Assembly: GCA_002692205.1 (NCBI GenBank)
Contig: NZJM01000043.1
Coordinates: forward strand, 1 to 32,956
Length of the DNA: 32,956 bases
DNA from: Legionellales bacterium
GTDB lineage: Bacteria; Pseudomonadota; Gammaproteobacteria; Eutrophobiales; Eutrophobiaceae
Direction of reading: 5' to 3'
Part shown: positions 25,118 to 32,956 of the stretch, one piece after another
How positions within the stretch are numbered: the first letter of the stretch is position 1
Layout: each line of letters starts with the position of its first letter
Translations under genes and position numbers: made by a program
Notes under the pieces: generated by a model
Database searches by the model: none
The model's input: the letters and a program-made list of their open reading frames with translations, nothing else
Told to the model about the DNA's origin: nothing

Positions 25118-27388
25118 TTAAGAGGTATGCTCTAATTCATTTTCTCTAACTTCTACTTTTATCGAATTTTTCTCAAGCGATGCAATGACATGTCCTCCAC
25201 GCATAAGTTTTCCGAATAAAAGCTCTTCAGCAAGCGGACGCTTGATCATTTTCTGAATTAAACGTGACATTGGCCTAGCTCCCATTATTTTATCATGTCC
25301 ATTTTCTGCTAACCAATTACGGGCTTCTTCTGTTATTTCAATCGTTACTTTTTTATCATCAAGCTGAGCTTCAAGTTCGATTATAAATTTATCGACTACG
25401 TTTGAAATAGTATTTTTATCAAGCGAATTAAAATGGATTATTGCATCAAGACGATTACGAAATTCAGGATTAAATATTTTATTTATGCTTTCAATAGCAT
25501 CACTACTATGATCTTGTGAAGTGAAACCAACAGATGCTCTACTGATTCTTTCAGCTCCAGCATTTGTTGTCATAACTATTATCACATTGCGGAAATCTGT
25601 TTTACGTCCGTTGGTATCAGTGAGTGTTCCATGATCAAAAATTTGGAGCATTAAATTAAAAACATCAGGGTTAGCTTTTTCTATTTCGTCAAGCAATAGA
25701 ACGCAATGAGGTTTTTTATTGATTGCATCAGTAAGCAGCCCTCCCTGATCAAATCCAACATATCCTGGAGGCGCACCAATCAATCTTGATACAGTATGTC
25801 TTTCCATATATTCAGACATATCAAAACGAACCAATTCTATACCCATATTCATCGCGAGCTGTCTCGTAACTTCAGTTTTTCCTACACCCGTTGGTCCCGC
25901 GAATAAAAAATTACCAATAGGTTTTTGTTTACTTCCTAATCCCGAACGAGACATTTTTATAGCATTACTTAGCATATTAATAGCTTCATCCTGGCCAAAA
26001 ACTACCATCTTTAAATTCCGCTCTAGATTCTTAATAATATCTTTGTCATTACTACTAACCGCTTTTGATGGAATACGTACAATTTTTGCTACGATATTTT
26101 CAATATCATTTACTCCAATTGTTTTCTTTCTTTTGGATTCAGGTAATAGTTTTTGTGCCGCACCTGCTTCATCGATCACATCAATTGCTTTATCTGGTAA
26201 TTGCCTATCATTTATATAACGTTCAGTAAGCACAGCAGCGGTTTTTAATGCCTGGCGGGTATATTTTATATTGTGATGATCTTCAAATTTTGACTTCAAC
26301 CCCTCAAGAATTTTAATCGTTTCATCAATAGAGGGTTCAGCTACATCAATTTTTTGAAAACGTCTTGCGAGGGCATGATCTTTTTCGAAGATACCCCTGT
26401 ACTCTTGATATGTTGTAGAACCAATACATTTGAGTTCACCAGATGCTAAAACAGGTTTAATAATATTAGATGCATCCATCACACCACCGGAGGCTGCTCC
26501 AGCTCCAATAATAGTATGAATCTCATCGATGAATAAAATTAGATTTGGTTGTTTTTTTAATTCATTAATTACATTTTTTAATCGTTTTTCAAAATCTCCT
26601 CGATATTTTGTGCCAGCGAGAAGTGCTCCCAGATCAAGTGAAAAAATTACACTATCCATTAAAATATCTGGTACTTCACCATCAACAATTTGCTTTGCTA
26701 AGCCTTCTGCAATTGCTGTTTTACCTACTCCAGCCTCACCAACATATAGTGGATTATTTTTTCTTCGACGGCAAAGAACCTGAATCGTTCGTTGAATTTC
26801 AATTTGTCTACCAATTAGTGGATCTATTTTACCTTCGCTAGCTTTTTCATTGAGATTAACAGCGAATTTATTGAGTAAACTAACTGTCTTAGTATCCTGA
26901 TTCGATTCATCTTCGATTTCATTCGAATCTAAAGCACCATCATTTTCATTGTGATCTATATTTGCAATACCATGCGAAATATAATTTGTTATATCTAACT
27001 TTGAGATATTTTGTTGATTTAAAAAATAAACTGCATGTGACTCACGTTCACCAAATATTGCTACCAAGACATTTGCCCCGTTTACTTCTTCTTTACCAGA
27101 TGACTGAACATTAAAAACTGCACGCTGTAAAACCCTTTGAAAGCCAATTGTTGGTTGAGTATCGCGCTCATCAATATCATCAATAATACTTGAGTTTTCT
27201 TGGATGAATTTAATTAAACTATCATGTAAATTATTTAAATCAGCGCCGCATGCAGTTAGAACTGATATTGCTGAATTATTATTCAGCAATGCAAACAACA
27301 GATGTTCTATCGTCATAAATTCATGGCGTTGCTCTCTGGCTTCTGTGAATAAACTGTTTAGTGTTTGCTCCAATTCTTTATTTAGCAT
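25118..27388 (-). CDS. clpA: ATP-dependent Clp protease ATPase subunit ClpA
   Basis: AAA+ unfoldase that feeds ClpP. 756 residues from the ATG at 27388 (E. coli 758); AGGA lies about 9 bases ahead, and the longer frame to 27421 would overlap clpS. Clp-N repeats occupy about 1-145; D1 has Walker A GEAGVGKT near 210 and [13 protein letters not shown]2 has GPTGVGKT near 490 and [12 protein letters not shown]. The ClpP-binding loop tripeptide is VGF (RASVGFTSQ), in the place of E. coli IGL. A long acidic linker ([21 protein letters not shown] region) joins Clp-N to D1. clpS ends 11 bases upstream; the two form an operon. Confidence 0.96.
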   Translation of the reverse strand: MLNKELEQTLNSLFTEAREQRHEFMTIEHLLFALLNNNSAISVLTACGADLNNLHDSLIKFIQENSSIIDDIDERDTQPTIGFQRVLQRAVFNVQSSGKEEVNGANVLVAIFGERESHAVYFLNQQNISKLDITNYISHGIANIDHNENDGALDSNEIEDESNQDTKTVSLLNKFAVNLNEKASEGKIDPLIGRQIEIQRTIQVLCRRRKNNPLYVGEAGVGKTAIAEGLAKQIVDGEVPDILMDSVIFSLDLGALLAGTKYRGDFEKRLKNVINELKKQPNLILFIDEIHTIIGAGAASGGVMDASNIIKPVLASGELKCIGSTTYQEYRGIFEKDHALARRFQKIDVAEPSIDETIKILEGLKSKFEDHHNIKYTRQALKTAAVLTERYINDRQLPDKAIDVIDEAGAAQKLLPESKRKKTIGVNDIENIVAKIVRIPSKAVSSNDKDIIKNLERNLKMVVFGQDEAINMLSNAIKMSRSGLGSKQKPIGNFLFAGPTGVGKTEVTRQLAMNMGIELVRFDMSEYMERHTVSRLIGAPPGYVGFDQGGLLTDAINKKPHCVLLLDEIEKANPDVFNLMLQIFDHGTLTDTNGRKTDFRNVIIVMTTNAGAERISRASVGFTSQDHSSDAIESINKIFNPEFRNRLDAIIHFNSLDKNTISNVVDKFIIELEAQLDDKKVTIEITEEARNWLAENGHDKIMGARPMSRLIQKMIKRPLAEELLFGKLMRGGHVIASLEKNSIKVEVRENELEHTS

Positions 27389-27399
27389 ATTTTTTCCTT

Positions 27400-27720
27400 T
27401 CAGACTTTTTCCATAGTACAAAGCAGGGGGTGTTGATTTTCTCGCGAGTAGTCGTTTACAAGAGAAACCTTAGTTTCTGCAATTTCATGAGTAAATAAAC
27501 CACAGATTCCTTTACCATTTGTATGCACCTCAAGCATGATACGAGTTGCTTTTTCTTTATCAACAGAAAAAAAGAACTCTAAAATATGAACGACAAATTC
27601 CATGGGTGTAAAATCATCATTGATTAATACAACTTTATATAGCGGGGGTCGTTTTAATTTTGGTTCAGCCTCTTTAATTGCTAAATCATCATCTAAGCCA
27701 ACGCTTATTTTTTCTGTCAT
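27400..27720 (-). CDS. clpS: ClpS N-end rule adaptor
   Basis: 106-residue adaptor that binds ClpA and delivers proteins with N-terminal Leu, Phe, Tyr or Trp. The flexible N-terminal tail is acidic; the core begins [20 protein letters not shown], containing the Asn-Asp-Asp and Met residues of the hydrophobic N-degron pocket, followed by HTNGKGICG (pocket His) and the ClpA-facing [17 protein letters not shown]. The gene order clpS-clpA is standard; the cold-shock gene often found divergent from it is absent here. AGGG lies 10 bases before the ATG. Confidence 0.96.
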   Translation of the reverse strand: MTEKISVGLDDDLAIKEAEPKLKRPPLYKVVLINDDFTPMEFVVHILEFFFSVDKEKATRIMLEVHTNGKGICGLFTHEIAETKVSLVNDYSRENQHPLLCTMEKV

Positions 27721-28013
27721 AATTTTAAACCCTAACTTAGTTTGAATGTATACAACCCATTTTCTTGTTTCAATTTCACAAAAAGCACATTTTTGACCTT
27801 TATTAAGATACTTATAATTATTACTAAAGATGCGATGAATTGCTAATACGCTTTATTTCTATGTTATTTAAGTGTTTTTTGAAAATTTTAGCGAGTCATA
27901 ATAGTGATTTTACCTGAGATATTTGCTTAAATTTAGATCGAAGAGTTCACAGACATACAAACTAATGGCATGATATGCGGCCTTTTTATTATCTATTTAG
28001 TTAATAGGGGCGA

Positions 28014-28035
28014 CAATTAATACTCTAACTAATTG
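28014..28035. promoter_or_regulatory. Operator-like inverted repeat upstream of aceA
   Basis: CAATTA and TAATTG are separated by 10 bases, so the half-site centres are 16 bases apart. It lies 41 bases ahead of the aceA ATG, a position suited to a repressor of the glyoxylate shunt. The half-sites are short and AT-rich, so chance is possible. Confidence 0.3.
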
Positions 28036-28059
28036 ATTGTAATAAAAAAATTAATATAC

Positions 28060-28064
28060 GGAGG
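28060..28064 (+). promoter_or_regulatory. Strong Shine-Dalgarno of aceA
   Basis: GGAGG, 11 bases before the ATG, is the best ribosome-binding site in the window and suggests high expression of isocitrate lyase. Confidence 0.7.
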
Positions 28065-28075
28065 AAGTATTTGTA

Positions 28076-29371
28076 ATGAGCAAAGACGGAGAAATCAAAA
28101 AACTTGAGCAAGATTGGGCCAAAAATCCTCGCTGGAATGAGGTCAAACGTGATTACACTGCTGCTGATGTCGTAAGACTTCGTGGCTCTGTACAAATCGA
28201 GCATACTCTGGCAACTCGTGGAGCAGAAAAACTATGGAAACTAGTCAATGAAGAGGATTACGTTAATTGCCTAGGCGCTGTTACTGGTGGCCAAGCGGTT
28301 CAGCAAGTGAAGGGTGGAATTAAGGCGATTTACTTATCTGGTTGGCAGGTTGCTGCTGATGGGAATACCTCTGAAACCATGTACCCTGACCAGTCACTGT
28401 ATGCAGTAGACTCTGTGCCTACCATGGTAACCCGTATAAATAACGCATTCAAACGTGCAGATGAAATACAGTGTTCAAAAGAAAACGATAATGTTGATTA
28501 TTTTGCGCCTATTGTTGCCGATGCTGAAGCGGGATTTGGCGGCGTATTGAATGCTTTTGAATTAATGAAGAATATGATTGAGGCTGGCGCTGCAGGTGTT
28601 CATTTTGAAGATCAATTGGCGTCAGTAAAAAAATGCGGACATATGGGCGGCAAAGTACTTGTACCTTCACAAGAAGCAGTTCAAAAATTAACTGCAGCTC
28701 GATTAGCAGCAGATACAATGGGTGTTCCAACAATTGTTCTTGCAAGAACAGATGCAAATGCAGCTGCATTATTAACATCTGATATAGATCCTTACGATAG
28801 TGATTTTTTAACTGGAGAAAGAAGCTCTGAGGGTTTTTATGTAACAAAAGCGGGAATCGAACAGGCGATTTCTCGTGGATTAGCATATGCACCATATGCG
28901 GATTTACTTTGGTGTGAAACTGCAGTACCTGACATGGACGAAGCTAAAAAGTTTGCAGAGGCAATAAAAAAAGAATATCCGAATCAATTATTAGCTTATA
29001 ACTGTTCTCCCTCTTTCAATTGGAAGAAAAATCTGAGTGATTCCGATATAGCTAAATTTCAAAAGGAACTAGGTGCAATGGGATATAAATACCAGTTTAT
29101 TACATTGGCTGGAATCCATAATATGTGGTTCAACATGTTTGAATTGACTCATGATTACGTGCGTCGTGGTATGACGGCGTATGTTGAGAAAGTTCAAGAA
29201 CCAGAATTTGCAGCATCTGATCGAGGTTATACATTTGCTAGCCATCAACAGGAAGTTGGCGCTGGTTATTTTGATGATGTTACAACTGTGATACAAGGAG
29301 GTCAGTCATCAGTAACAGCATTAACTGGTTCTACAGAAGAAGAACAATTTGATGATACAGCATCAAAATAA
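28076..29371 (+). CDS. aceA: Isocitrate lyase
   Basis: First glyoxylate-shunt enzyme: splits isocitrate to succinate and glyoxylate so that C2 units can be used for biosynthesis. 431 residues, close to E. coli (434). The active-site signature KKCGHMGGK holds C187; [38 protein letters not shown] and [11 protein letters not shown] complete the family pattern. Malate synthase is not in the window. Single gene with its own terminator, and with ActP-YjcH it suggests acetate or fatty-acid use. Confidence 0.97.
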   Translation: MSKDGEIKKLEQDWAKNPRWNEVKRDYTAADVVRLRGSVQIEHTLATRGAEKLWKLVNEEDYVNCLGAVTGGQAVQQVKGGIKAIYLSGWQVAADGNTSETMYPDQSLYAVDSVPTMVTRINNAFKRADEIQCSKENDNVDYFAPIVADAEAGFGGVLNAFELMKNMIEAGAAGVHFEDQLASVKKCGHMGGKVLVPSQEAVQKLTAARLAADTMGVPTIVLARTDANAAALLTSDIDPYDSDFLTGERSSEGFYVTKAGIEQAISRGLAYAPYADLLWCETAVPDMDEAKKFAEAIKKEYPNQLLAYNCSPSFNWKKNLSDSDIAKFQKELGAMGYKYQFITLAGIHNMWFNMFELTHDYVRRGMTAYVEKVQEPEFAASDRGYTFASHQQEVGAGYFDDVTTVIQGGQSSVTALTGSTEEEQFDDTASK

Positions 29372-29393
29372 TCACATAATTAGTTGTATTTAA

Positions 29394-29428
29394 AACCCGA
29401 AAGATAATTTTCTTTCGGGTTTTTTTAT
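29394..29428 (+). terminator. Factor-independent terminator after aceA
   Basis: An 11-base stem (AACCCGAAAGA with TCTTTCGGGTT) with a 6-base loop, followed by a T-rich run, 22 bases after the aceA stop. It is the only clear terminator in the window and separates aceA from the 4.5S RNA gene. Confidence 0.9.
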
Positions 29429-29482
29429 TTTTGAGAAATGAATAATCGAGTATTATTATATTTAGTAACAATTAGTTCATAC

Positions 29483-29597
29483 GGTGGCTCGTGCTGGGCT
29501 CCTCGCAACATTAAATTGTGAATTCCGTCAGGTCCGAAAGGAAGCAGCGGCAGCAGTGAATATGTGTGTCGAGGCAGGAACGGTCCGGGCCACCCCC
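29483..29597 (+). ncRNA. ffs: Signal recognition particle 4.5S RNA
   Basis: The conserved SRP domain is plain: GTCAGGTCCGAAAGGAAGCA with the GGAA-type tetraloop region, followed by GCAGC and the opposing asymmetric-loop strand. The ends pair as GGTGGC (29483-29488) with GCCACC (29589-29594), giving a hairpin of about 112 nucleotides. It binds Ffh and targets nascent membrane proteins to FtsY. Placement just ahead of dnaX-ybaB-recR is common in gammaproteobacteria. Exact ends are estimated from pairing; the promoter is not obvious. Confidence 0.92.
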
Positions 29598-29696
29598 TTT
29601 AAAAATAAACTATCTAGCCAATATTTGCTGACGACAATTCCTCATGTATTATGATCACCTTACAGCACAATAATTTAACAATAATTTGAATTTATA

Positions 29697-31280
29697 ATGA
29701 GCTACCAAGTATTAGCGCGCAAATGGCGACCAAAATTTTTTGATGATATGGTCGGACAAGCGCATGTTCTAAAAGCGTTATCGAACGCATTAGATCAGAA
29801 CAGACTCCACCATGCGTACCTATTCACTGGTACGAGAGGTGTAGGTAAAACAACTCTAGCCAGAATTTTTGCGAAATGCTTAAATTGTGAGCGAGGAGTT
29901 AGCTCAAAACCATGTGGCGAGTGTACTGCATGCCAGTCTCTTGATGAGGGGAGGTTTATAGACTTGATTGAGGTCGATGCAGCTTCTCGTTCAAAGGTAG
30001 ATGAAACACGTGATTTAATGGAGAACGTGCAATATGCGCCTACAAATGGCCGATACAAAGTATATTTGATTGATGAAATACATATGTTTTCTGGCCATAG
30101 TTTCAATGCTTTACTAAAAACCCTTGAAGAACCACCCCCTCATGTGAAATTTTTACTTGCGACGACAGAGAACAAAAAAGTTCCCGTAACAATTTTATCG
30201 CGTTGTTTGCAATTCAACTTAACTCATTTAACAGCTGAACAAATCACTAAACAAATAGAAACGATTCTTATTGCAGAAAAAATAGAGCATGACAAATCGT
30301 CATTAGAAATAATTTCAAGTAGTGCTGCTGGTAGTGTTAGGGATGCTCTAAGTTTATTAGACCAGGCAATTTCGTATGGTAATGGTGTGATAAGGGAAAA
30401 AGAAGTTCGCATATTAATGGGGATGGTAGAAAATGATGATATCAATGGACTTTTAGAGTCACTAGTAAATTCTGACCCCGATATGATGCTTAATATAATT
30501 AAGAGAATCTCATTAAAGAATCCAGATTATAATGATTTATTATCGGAGTTGTTAAGATTATTGCAGAAGATAGCGGTTGTTCAAATTCTACCAGATGATT
30601 CTGAAAATATACTTAGATCAGATGTGACATTATCAAAATTTGCAAAGACAATGACAAAAGAAGAAGTGCAGTTATATTATGAAATTGGAATGATGGGCCG
30701 TAAAGATTTTTATTTATCACCGGATCCAAAAACTGGTTTAGAAATGATCATGATACGAATGCTGGCATTTAATCCGTCAGAGCCTGACTTGAAAGTTAAA
30801 AAAAAACAAAGACTAAAGGTGGCTAACGATAAAAATCAAGAAGATGAAAAGAACCACATTAAAAGTAATACTCAAGAAAAAACATTGCGACCTAATAAAG
30901 AGAACATAACAAATAGTAATTGGGTAAGCATTATTCGCGAAATGGAGCTTGTTGGTTTTGTCAAAGTTTTAGCTCAAAATTGTGTCTTGCAATCCCATAG
31001 CAATAAAAAAATAGAATTATTACTTTCCCCTGAATCAAAGAGTTTACTAACTCCTGAACTTAATGAGAAACTTGAAGAGTCTATAAAGAAAAGATTCGGA
31101 AAAGAGATTAAATTTATTATATCGATTGGAGAATCAAGTGACGAGACACCATCAGATATTGTTGCTAGGACTAAACAAGAATCTGAGAATATTGCTAAAG
31201 AATCTGTTGAGAATGACCCTCTGGTAAAGAATTTACAAGATACTTTCGGTGCTAAAATAGATAAAATACAACCACAATAG
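29697..31280 (+). CDS. dnaX: DNA polymerase III subunits tau/gamma
   Basis: Clamp-loader ATPase that opens the beta clamp; tau also ties polymerases to the helicase. Full product 527 residues. Walker A GTRGVGKT at 45-52, zinc cysteines C64, C73, C76 and C79 (same numbers as E. coli), IDEIHMFSGHSFNALLKTLEEPP for Walker B, and the sensor-1 and SRC box region LATTENKKVPVTILSRCLQF. Domain III ends near residue 368; a Lys-rich linker and a tau tail shorter than that of E. coli (643 residues) follow. An A9 run at codons 368-370 may direct gamma synthesis. No clear Shine-Dalgarno. Head of dnaX-ybaB-recR. Confidence 0.96.
   Translation: MSYQVLARKWRPKFFDDMVGQAHVLKALSNALDQNRLHHAYLFTGTRGVGKTTLARIFAKCLNCERGVSSKPCGECTACQSLDEGRFIDLIEVDAASRSKVDETRDLMENVQYAPTNGRYKVYLIDEIHMFSGHSFNALLKTLEEPPPHVKFLLATTENKKVPVTILSRCLQFNLTHLTAEQITKQIETILIAEKIEHDKSSLEIISSSAAGSVRDALSLLDQAISYGNGVIREKEVRILMGMVENDDINGLLESLVNSDPDMMLNIIKRISLKNPDYNDLLSELLRLLQKIAVVQILPDDSENILRSDVTLSKFAKTMTKEEVQLYYEIGMMGRKDFYLSPDPKTGLEMIMIRMLAFNPSEPDLKVKKKQRLKVANDKNQEDEKNHIKSNTQEKTLRPNKENITNSNWVSIIREMELVGFVKVLAQNCVLQSHSNKKIELLLSPESKSLLTPELNEKLEESIKKRFGKEIKFIISIGESSDETPSDIVARTKQESENIAKESVENDPLVKNLQDTFGAKIDKIQPQ
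30798..30806 (+). other. A9 slippage site in dnaX, likely source of gamma subunit
   Basis: Nine A form three in-frame Lys codons (368-370) at the end of domain III. A -1 shift adds TKTKGG and stops at TAA 30824-30826 (about 376 residues); a +1 shift adds KD and stops at TAA 30814-30816 (about 372 residues). Thermus dnaX makes gamma through transcriptional slippage on an A9 run, while E. coli uses A AAA AAG ribosomal frameshifting. No strong downstream hairpin or upstream Shine-Dalgarno is seen, so slippage by RNA polymerase is the more likely route. Confidence 0.55.
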
Positions 31281-31307
31281 TTTATCCATTATTTATGAGG
31301 GCAAATA

Positions 31308-31631
31308 ATGAAAGATGGCATTAGTAATATTATGAAGCAGGCTCAAGAAATGCAGGCAAATATTGAACAGGCAAAACAAGAGGTTGCAAAATCAGAGGTT
31401 GTTGGTGAATCTGGTTCAGGGTTAATTAAGGTCGTGATGAATGGCAATCATCAAGTTAGTCGAGTCGAGATTAGTCCAGAATTAATGAAAGATGATAAAG
31501 ATATAGTTGAAGATTTGATAACTGCTGCTATTAATGATGCTAATAGACTCATAGAGGAATTGACGAAAGAAAAAATGTCACAAGCAACAGCGCGGATGGG
31601 CTTACCATCTGGTATGAAACTTCCTTTTTAA
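31308..31631 (+). CDS. ybaB: YbaB/EbfC nucleoid-associated protein
   Basis: 107-residue DNA-binding dimer that coats DNA and affects nucleoid shape and gene expression. Long N-terminal helix (ISNIMKQAQEMQANIEQAKQEVAKSEVVGESG) followed by the strand pair GLIKVVMNGNHQVSRVEISPEL and a C-terminal helix with AAINDANRL. GAGGG precedes the ATG. Middle gene of dnaX-ybaB-recR. Confidence 0.95.
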   Translation: MKDGISNIMKQAQEMQANIEQAKQEVAKSEVVGESGSGLIKVVMNGNHQVSRVEISPELMKDDKDIVEDLITAAINDANRLIEELTKEKMSQATARMGLPSGMKLPF

Positions 31632-31654
31632 TAATAATCAAGCTTATTATATTC

Positions 31655-32248
31655 GTGTTAGAACAATCCTTATTAGAAAAACTAGTTGAAGCATTACGAT
31701 GTATGCCAGGTATTGGGAGAAAATCAGCACAACGAATCGCTCATTATTTACTTCAACGAGACCGCCATGGAGCTAAACATTTAGCATCCTTAATGACAGA
31801 TGCGATGGAAAATATAGGCAATTGTAAGCAGTGTAGAAATTTTTCAGAAAACGAACTATGTTATATCTGCCTAGATAAAAGAAGAGATAATAGTATGATT
31901 TGTGTTGTTGAAAGTCCTTCTGATGTTGATGCAATTGAAGAAGCGAATTTTAAAGGATTTTATTTTGTTTTACTCGGACATTTGTCACCACTAGATGGGA
32001 TTGGCCCCGATGATATTGGTCTCAACCAGTTCGAAAATTTGTTAAATAATAAGGACTTAAAAGAAGTCATACTTGCAACAAATACAACTGTCGAGGGTGA
32101 AGCTACGGCTCACTTTATTAGTGAGATGGCCAAAGGATATGGATTAAAGGTTACAAGAATTGCACATGGCGTGCCCATGGGCGGTGAACTCGAGTTCGTT
32201 AATAGCATGACTATACTGCATGCCATTGATGACAGAAAAACTATATAA
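31655..32248 (+). CDS. recR: Recombination mediator RecR
   Basis: With RecO (and RecF) it loads RecA on SSB-coated gaps. 197 residues; helix-hairpin-helix CMPGIGRKSAQRIAHYLL, a zinc finger with C57, C60, C69 and C72, then a Toprim domain (VVESPSDVDAIE and the later VEGEATAHFI) and the C-terminal GVPMGGELEFV Walker-B-like end. The start is GTG at 31655 with no good Shine-Dalgarno, 23 bases after ybaB, so reinitiation is likely. Converges on the cytochrome gene with 6 bases between. Confidence 0.96.
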   Translation: MLEQSLLEKLVEALRCMPGIGRKSAQRIAHYLLQRDRHGAKHLASLMTDAMENIGNCKQCRNFSENELCYICLDKRRDNSMICVVESPSDVDAIEEANFKGFYFVLLGHLSPLDGIGPDDIGLNQFENLLNNKDLKEVILATNTTVEGEATAHFISEMAKGYGLKVTRIAHGVPMGGELEFVNSMTILHAIDDRKTI

Positions 32249-32254
32249 CATTAT

Positions 32255-32548
32255 TTATTTTTCTATATCAAATTTATAGAATTCAAGATTGAGATAAGCT
32301 GTTACGTTTTCGATTTCCTCATCAAACCATATTAACTCTGCCATGATTTCACATTGCTTTACTCGTTCATGTAGTTGTTGAAAATTTTTAATAATCCTAT
32401 TTTTACGCGTATATTTTGATACATCGTGGCATCGAAGACAGTTTTCATTATGCAGTATTTTACCATTTTCTACTTCAGTAGCTTGCGTAGATGTAAAAAA
32501 TAAAATACTTATTGTGTAGCATAAAAAAAGTCTCAATATTTCTTTCAT
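32255..32548 (-). CDS. Small exported c-type cytochrome
   Basis: 97 residues. Signal peptide (about 1-23, ending TQA), then one haem site CLRCH (C37, C40, H41) in an otherwise short chain, with a terminal helix ENVTAYLNLEFY like the class I cytochrome C-terminal helix. The usual distal Met within a Pro-containing loop is not obvious; M69 in CEIMAEL or another residue may serve, so redox potential or ligand state may be unusual. An extra Cys (about 66) is present. The start overlaps the stop of the M48 peptidase gene by 4 bases (ATGA type), so they are coupled. Redox partner unknown. Confidence 0.8.
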   Translation of the reverse strand: MKEILRLFLCYTISILFFTSTQATEVENGKILHNENCLRCHDVSKYTRKNRIIKNFQQLHERVKQCEIMAELIWFDEEIENVTAYLNLEFYKFDIEK

Positions 32549-32955
32549 GAAAATTTATTTTTTAAATGCTCAATTCTAATAGGTGCTGGTGGATGTGAAT
32601 CGTGAAATGCAGAATAGAGCGGATCAGGTGTTAAAGTATTTGCATTTTCACGATATAGATTAACTAGTGCCGAGATTAAATTTTCTGTTTGAGCTTGGCT
32701 GGCTGCAAAATCATCAGCTTCAAATTCATGTTGACGGGAAATAAAAGAAAACAGAGGTTGTAGAAAAAAGGTGAATGCGGGTGAAACTAATACAAATAAT
32801 AGTAAAGCGATATAAGTCGATGCTTCACCAATACCAAGCCCATAAAAGAACCATGTTTGGTTGATTAACCAACCAAGTACTCCCAGTCCAATTAAAAATA
32901 TTACACCCAAAAGTAATATTCTTTTTCTAATATGATTACATTTAAAATGACCAAG
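32545..32955 (-). CDS. M48 family zinc metallopeptidase (Ste24-like), 5' end cut by the window
   Basis: C-terminal 137 codons only. The frame stays open past the TTG at 32910 to the right edge and reads LGHFKCNHIRKRI there, the downstream half of the HExxH zinc motif of Ste24/CAAX-type M48 peptidases, so the gene starts outside. Two membrane helices follow, then HEFEADDFAASQAQ, which supplies the third zinc ligand Glu, and the family ending DPLYSAFHDSHPPAPIRIEHL. Bacterial members degrade or process membrane and periplasmic proteins. The stop overlaps the cytochrome start. Confidence 0.9.
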   Translation of the reverse strand, partial: LGHFKCNHIRKRILLLGVIFLIGLGVLGWLINQTWFFYGLGIGEASTYIALLLFVLVSPAFTFFLQPLFSFISRQHEFEADDFAASQAQTENLISALVNLYRENANTLTPDPLYSAFHDSHPPAPIRIEHLKNKFS

Positions 32956-32956
32956 C

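Larger units (their letters stand above)
27721..28075. other. 355-base divergent intergenic region between clpS and aceA
   Basis: No credible protein-coding frame, RNA gene or terminator is seen. On the minus side TTGAAA (27768-27773) and TATACA (27747-27752) are 15 bases apart and could be a clpS promoter with short spacing. On the plus side the region near aceA contains a 6+6 dyad (28014-28035), a looser 7+7 inverted repeat (27997-28003 with 28026-28032) and the aceA ribosome-binding site. Its length is unusual for this compact window. Confidence 0.5.

Noticed and set aside
28509-28895. 128-codon minus-strand frame inside aceA
   Set aside because: Leu/Gln/His-rich shadow of the isocitrate lyase reading frame; no independent support.
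1-32956. Mobile element, prophage, CRISPR array or tRNA in the window
   Set aside because: No transposase, integrase, regular spaced repeats or tRNA cloverleaf was found on reading both strands; the lipid block has the same AT-rich character as its surroundings, so no clear sign of recent transfer.

Overview
The window is a gene-dense, AT-rich piece of a bacterial chromosome, most likely from a free-living, probably marine gammaproteobacterium. The assignment rests on the gene set: BipA/TypA, the second EF-G paralogue typical of Pseudomonas and Vibrio relatives, YqcC, Blc, AlkB, ClpS-ClpA, YjcH-ActP and the ffs-dnaX-ybaB-recR block. Convergent genes end within 0-20 bases of each other or overlap, and I see only one clear factor-independent terminator, which suggests a compact genome. 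I see no tRNA, rRNA, CRISPR array, transposase or phage gene.

Layout. 1-3.2 kb: an M17 aminopeptidase cut by the left edge, then a convergent autotransporter-like surface protein. 3.4-7.4 kb: two convergent translational GTPases, TypA/BipA and EF-G2. 7.5-9.1 kb: YqcC, a Blc-type lipocalin lipoprotein and AlkB. 9.3-18.2 kb, all on the plus strand: an exported peroxiredoxin, then an acyl-lipid desaturase, a flavin amine-oxidase-like protein (COG2907), DUF1365, a CFAS-like methyltransferase, DUF2878, DUF1295, a second CFAS-like methyltransferase, a 43-residue DUF2256 zinc-ribbon microprotein and an Fe-S bacterial photolyase/cryptochrome (PhrB class). 18.2-22.1 kb, minus strand: exported methyltransferase fold, small exported protein, YjcH, ActP and an HpcH/HpaI aldolase. 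22.2-27.7 kb: PgpA, a lytic transglycosylase, IlvD and ClpS-ClpA. 28.1-32.2 kb: isocitrate lyase, 4.5S RNA, DnaX, YbaB and RecR. 32.2 kb to the end: a small cytochrome c and an M48 peptidase cut by the right edge.

How the parts work together. The 9.9-18.2 kb block is the most interesting region. Its flavoprotein, CFAS-like and photolyase genes resemble the light and singlet-oxygen (RpoE-ChrR) regulon known in Rhodobacter and Vibrio, part of which makes methylated and furan fatty acids (UfaM, UfaD). The sigma factor and ChrR are absent here. My reading is a membrane-lipid modification pathway working on existing phospholipid acyl chains, paired with light-dependent DNA repair and lipid-peroxide removal. 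The roles of DUF1365, DUF2878, DUF1295, the second methyltransferase and DUF2256 are open. Acetate uptake (ActP-YjcH) and isocitrate lyase point to growth on C2 compounds through the glyoxylate shunt. An A9 run in dnaX, exactly at the expected end of domain III with close stops in both shifted frames, suggests that tau and gamma are both made.
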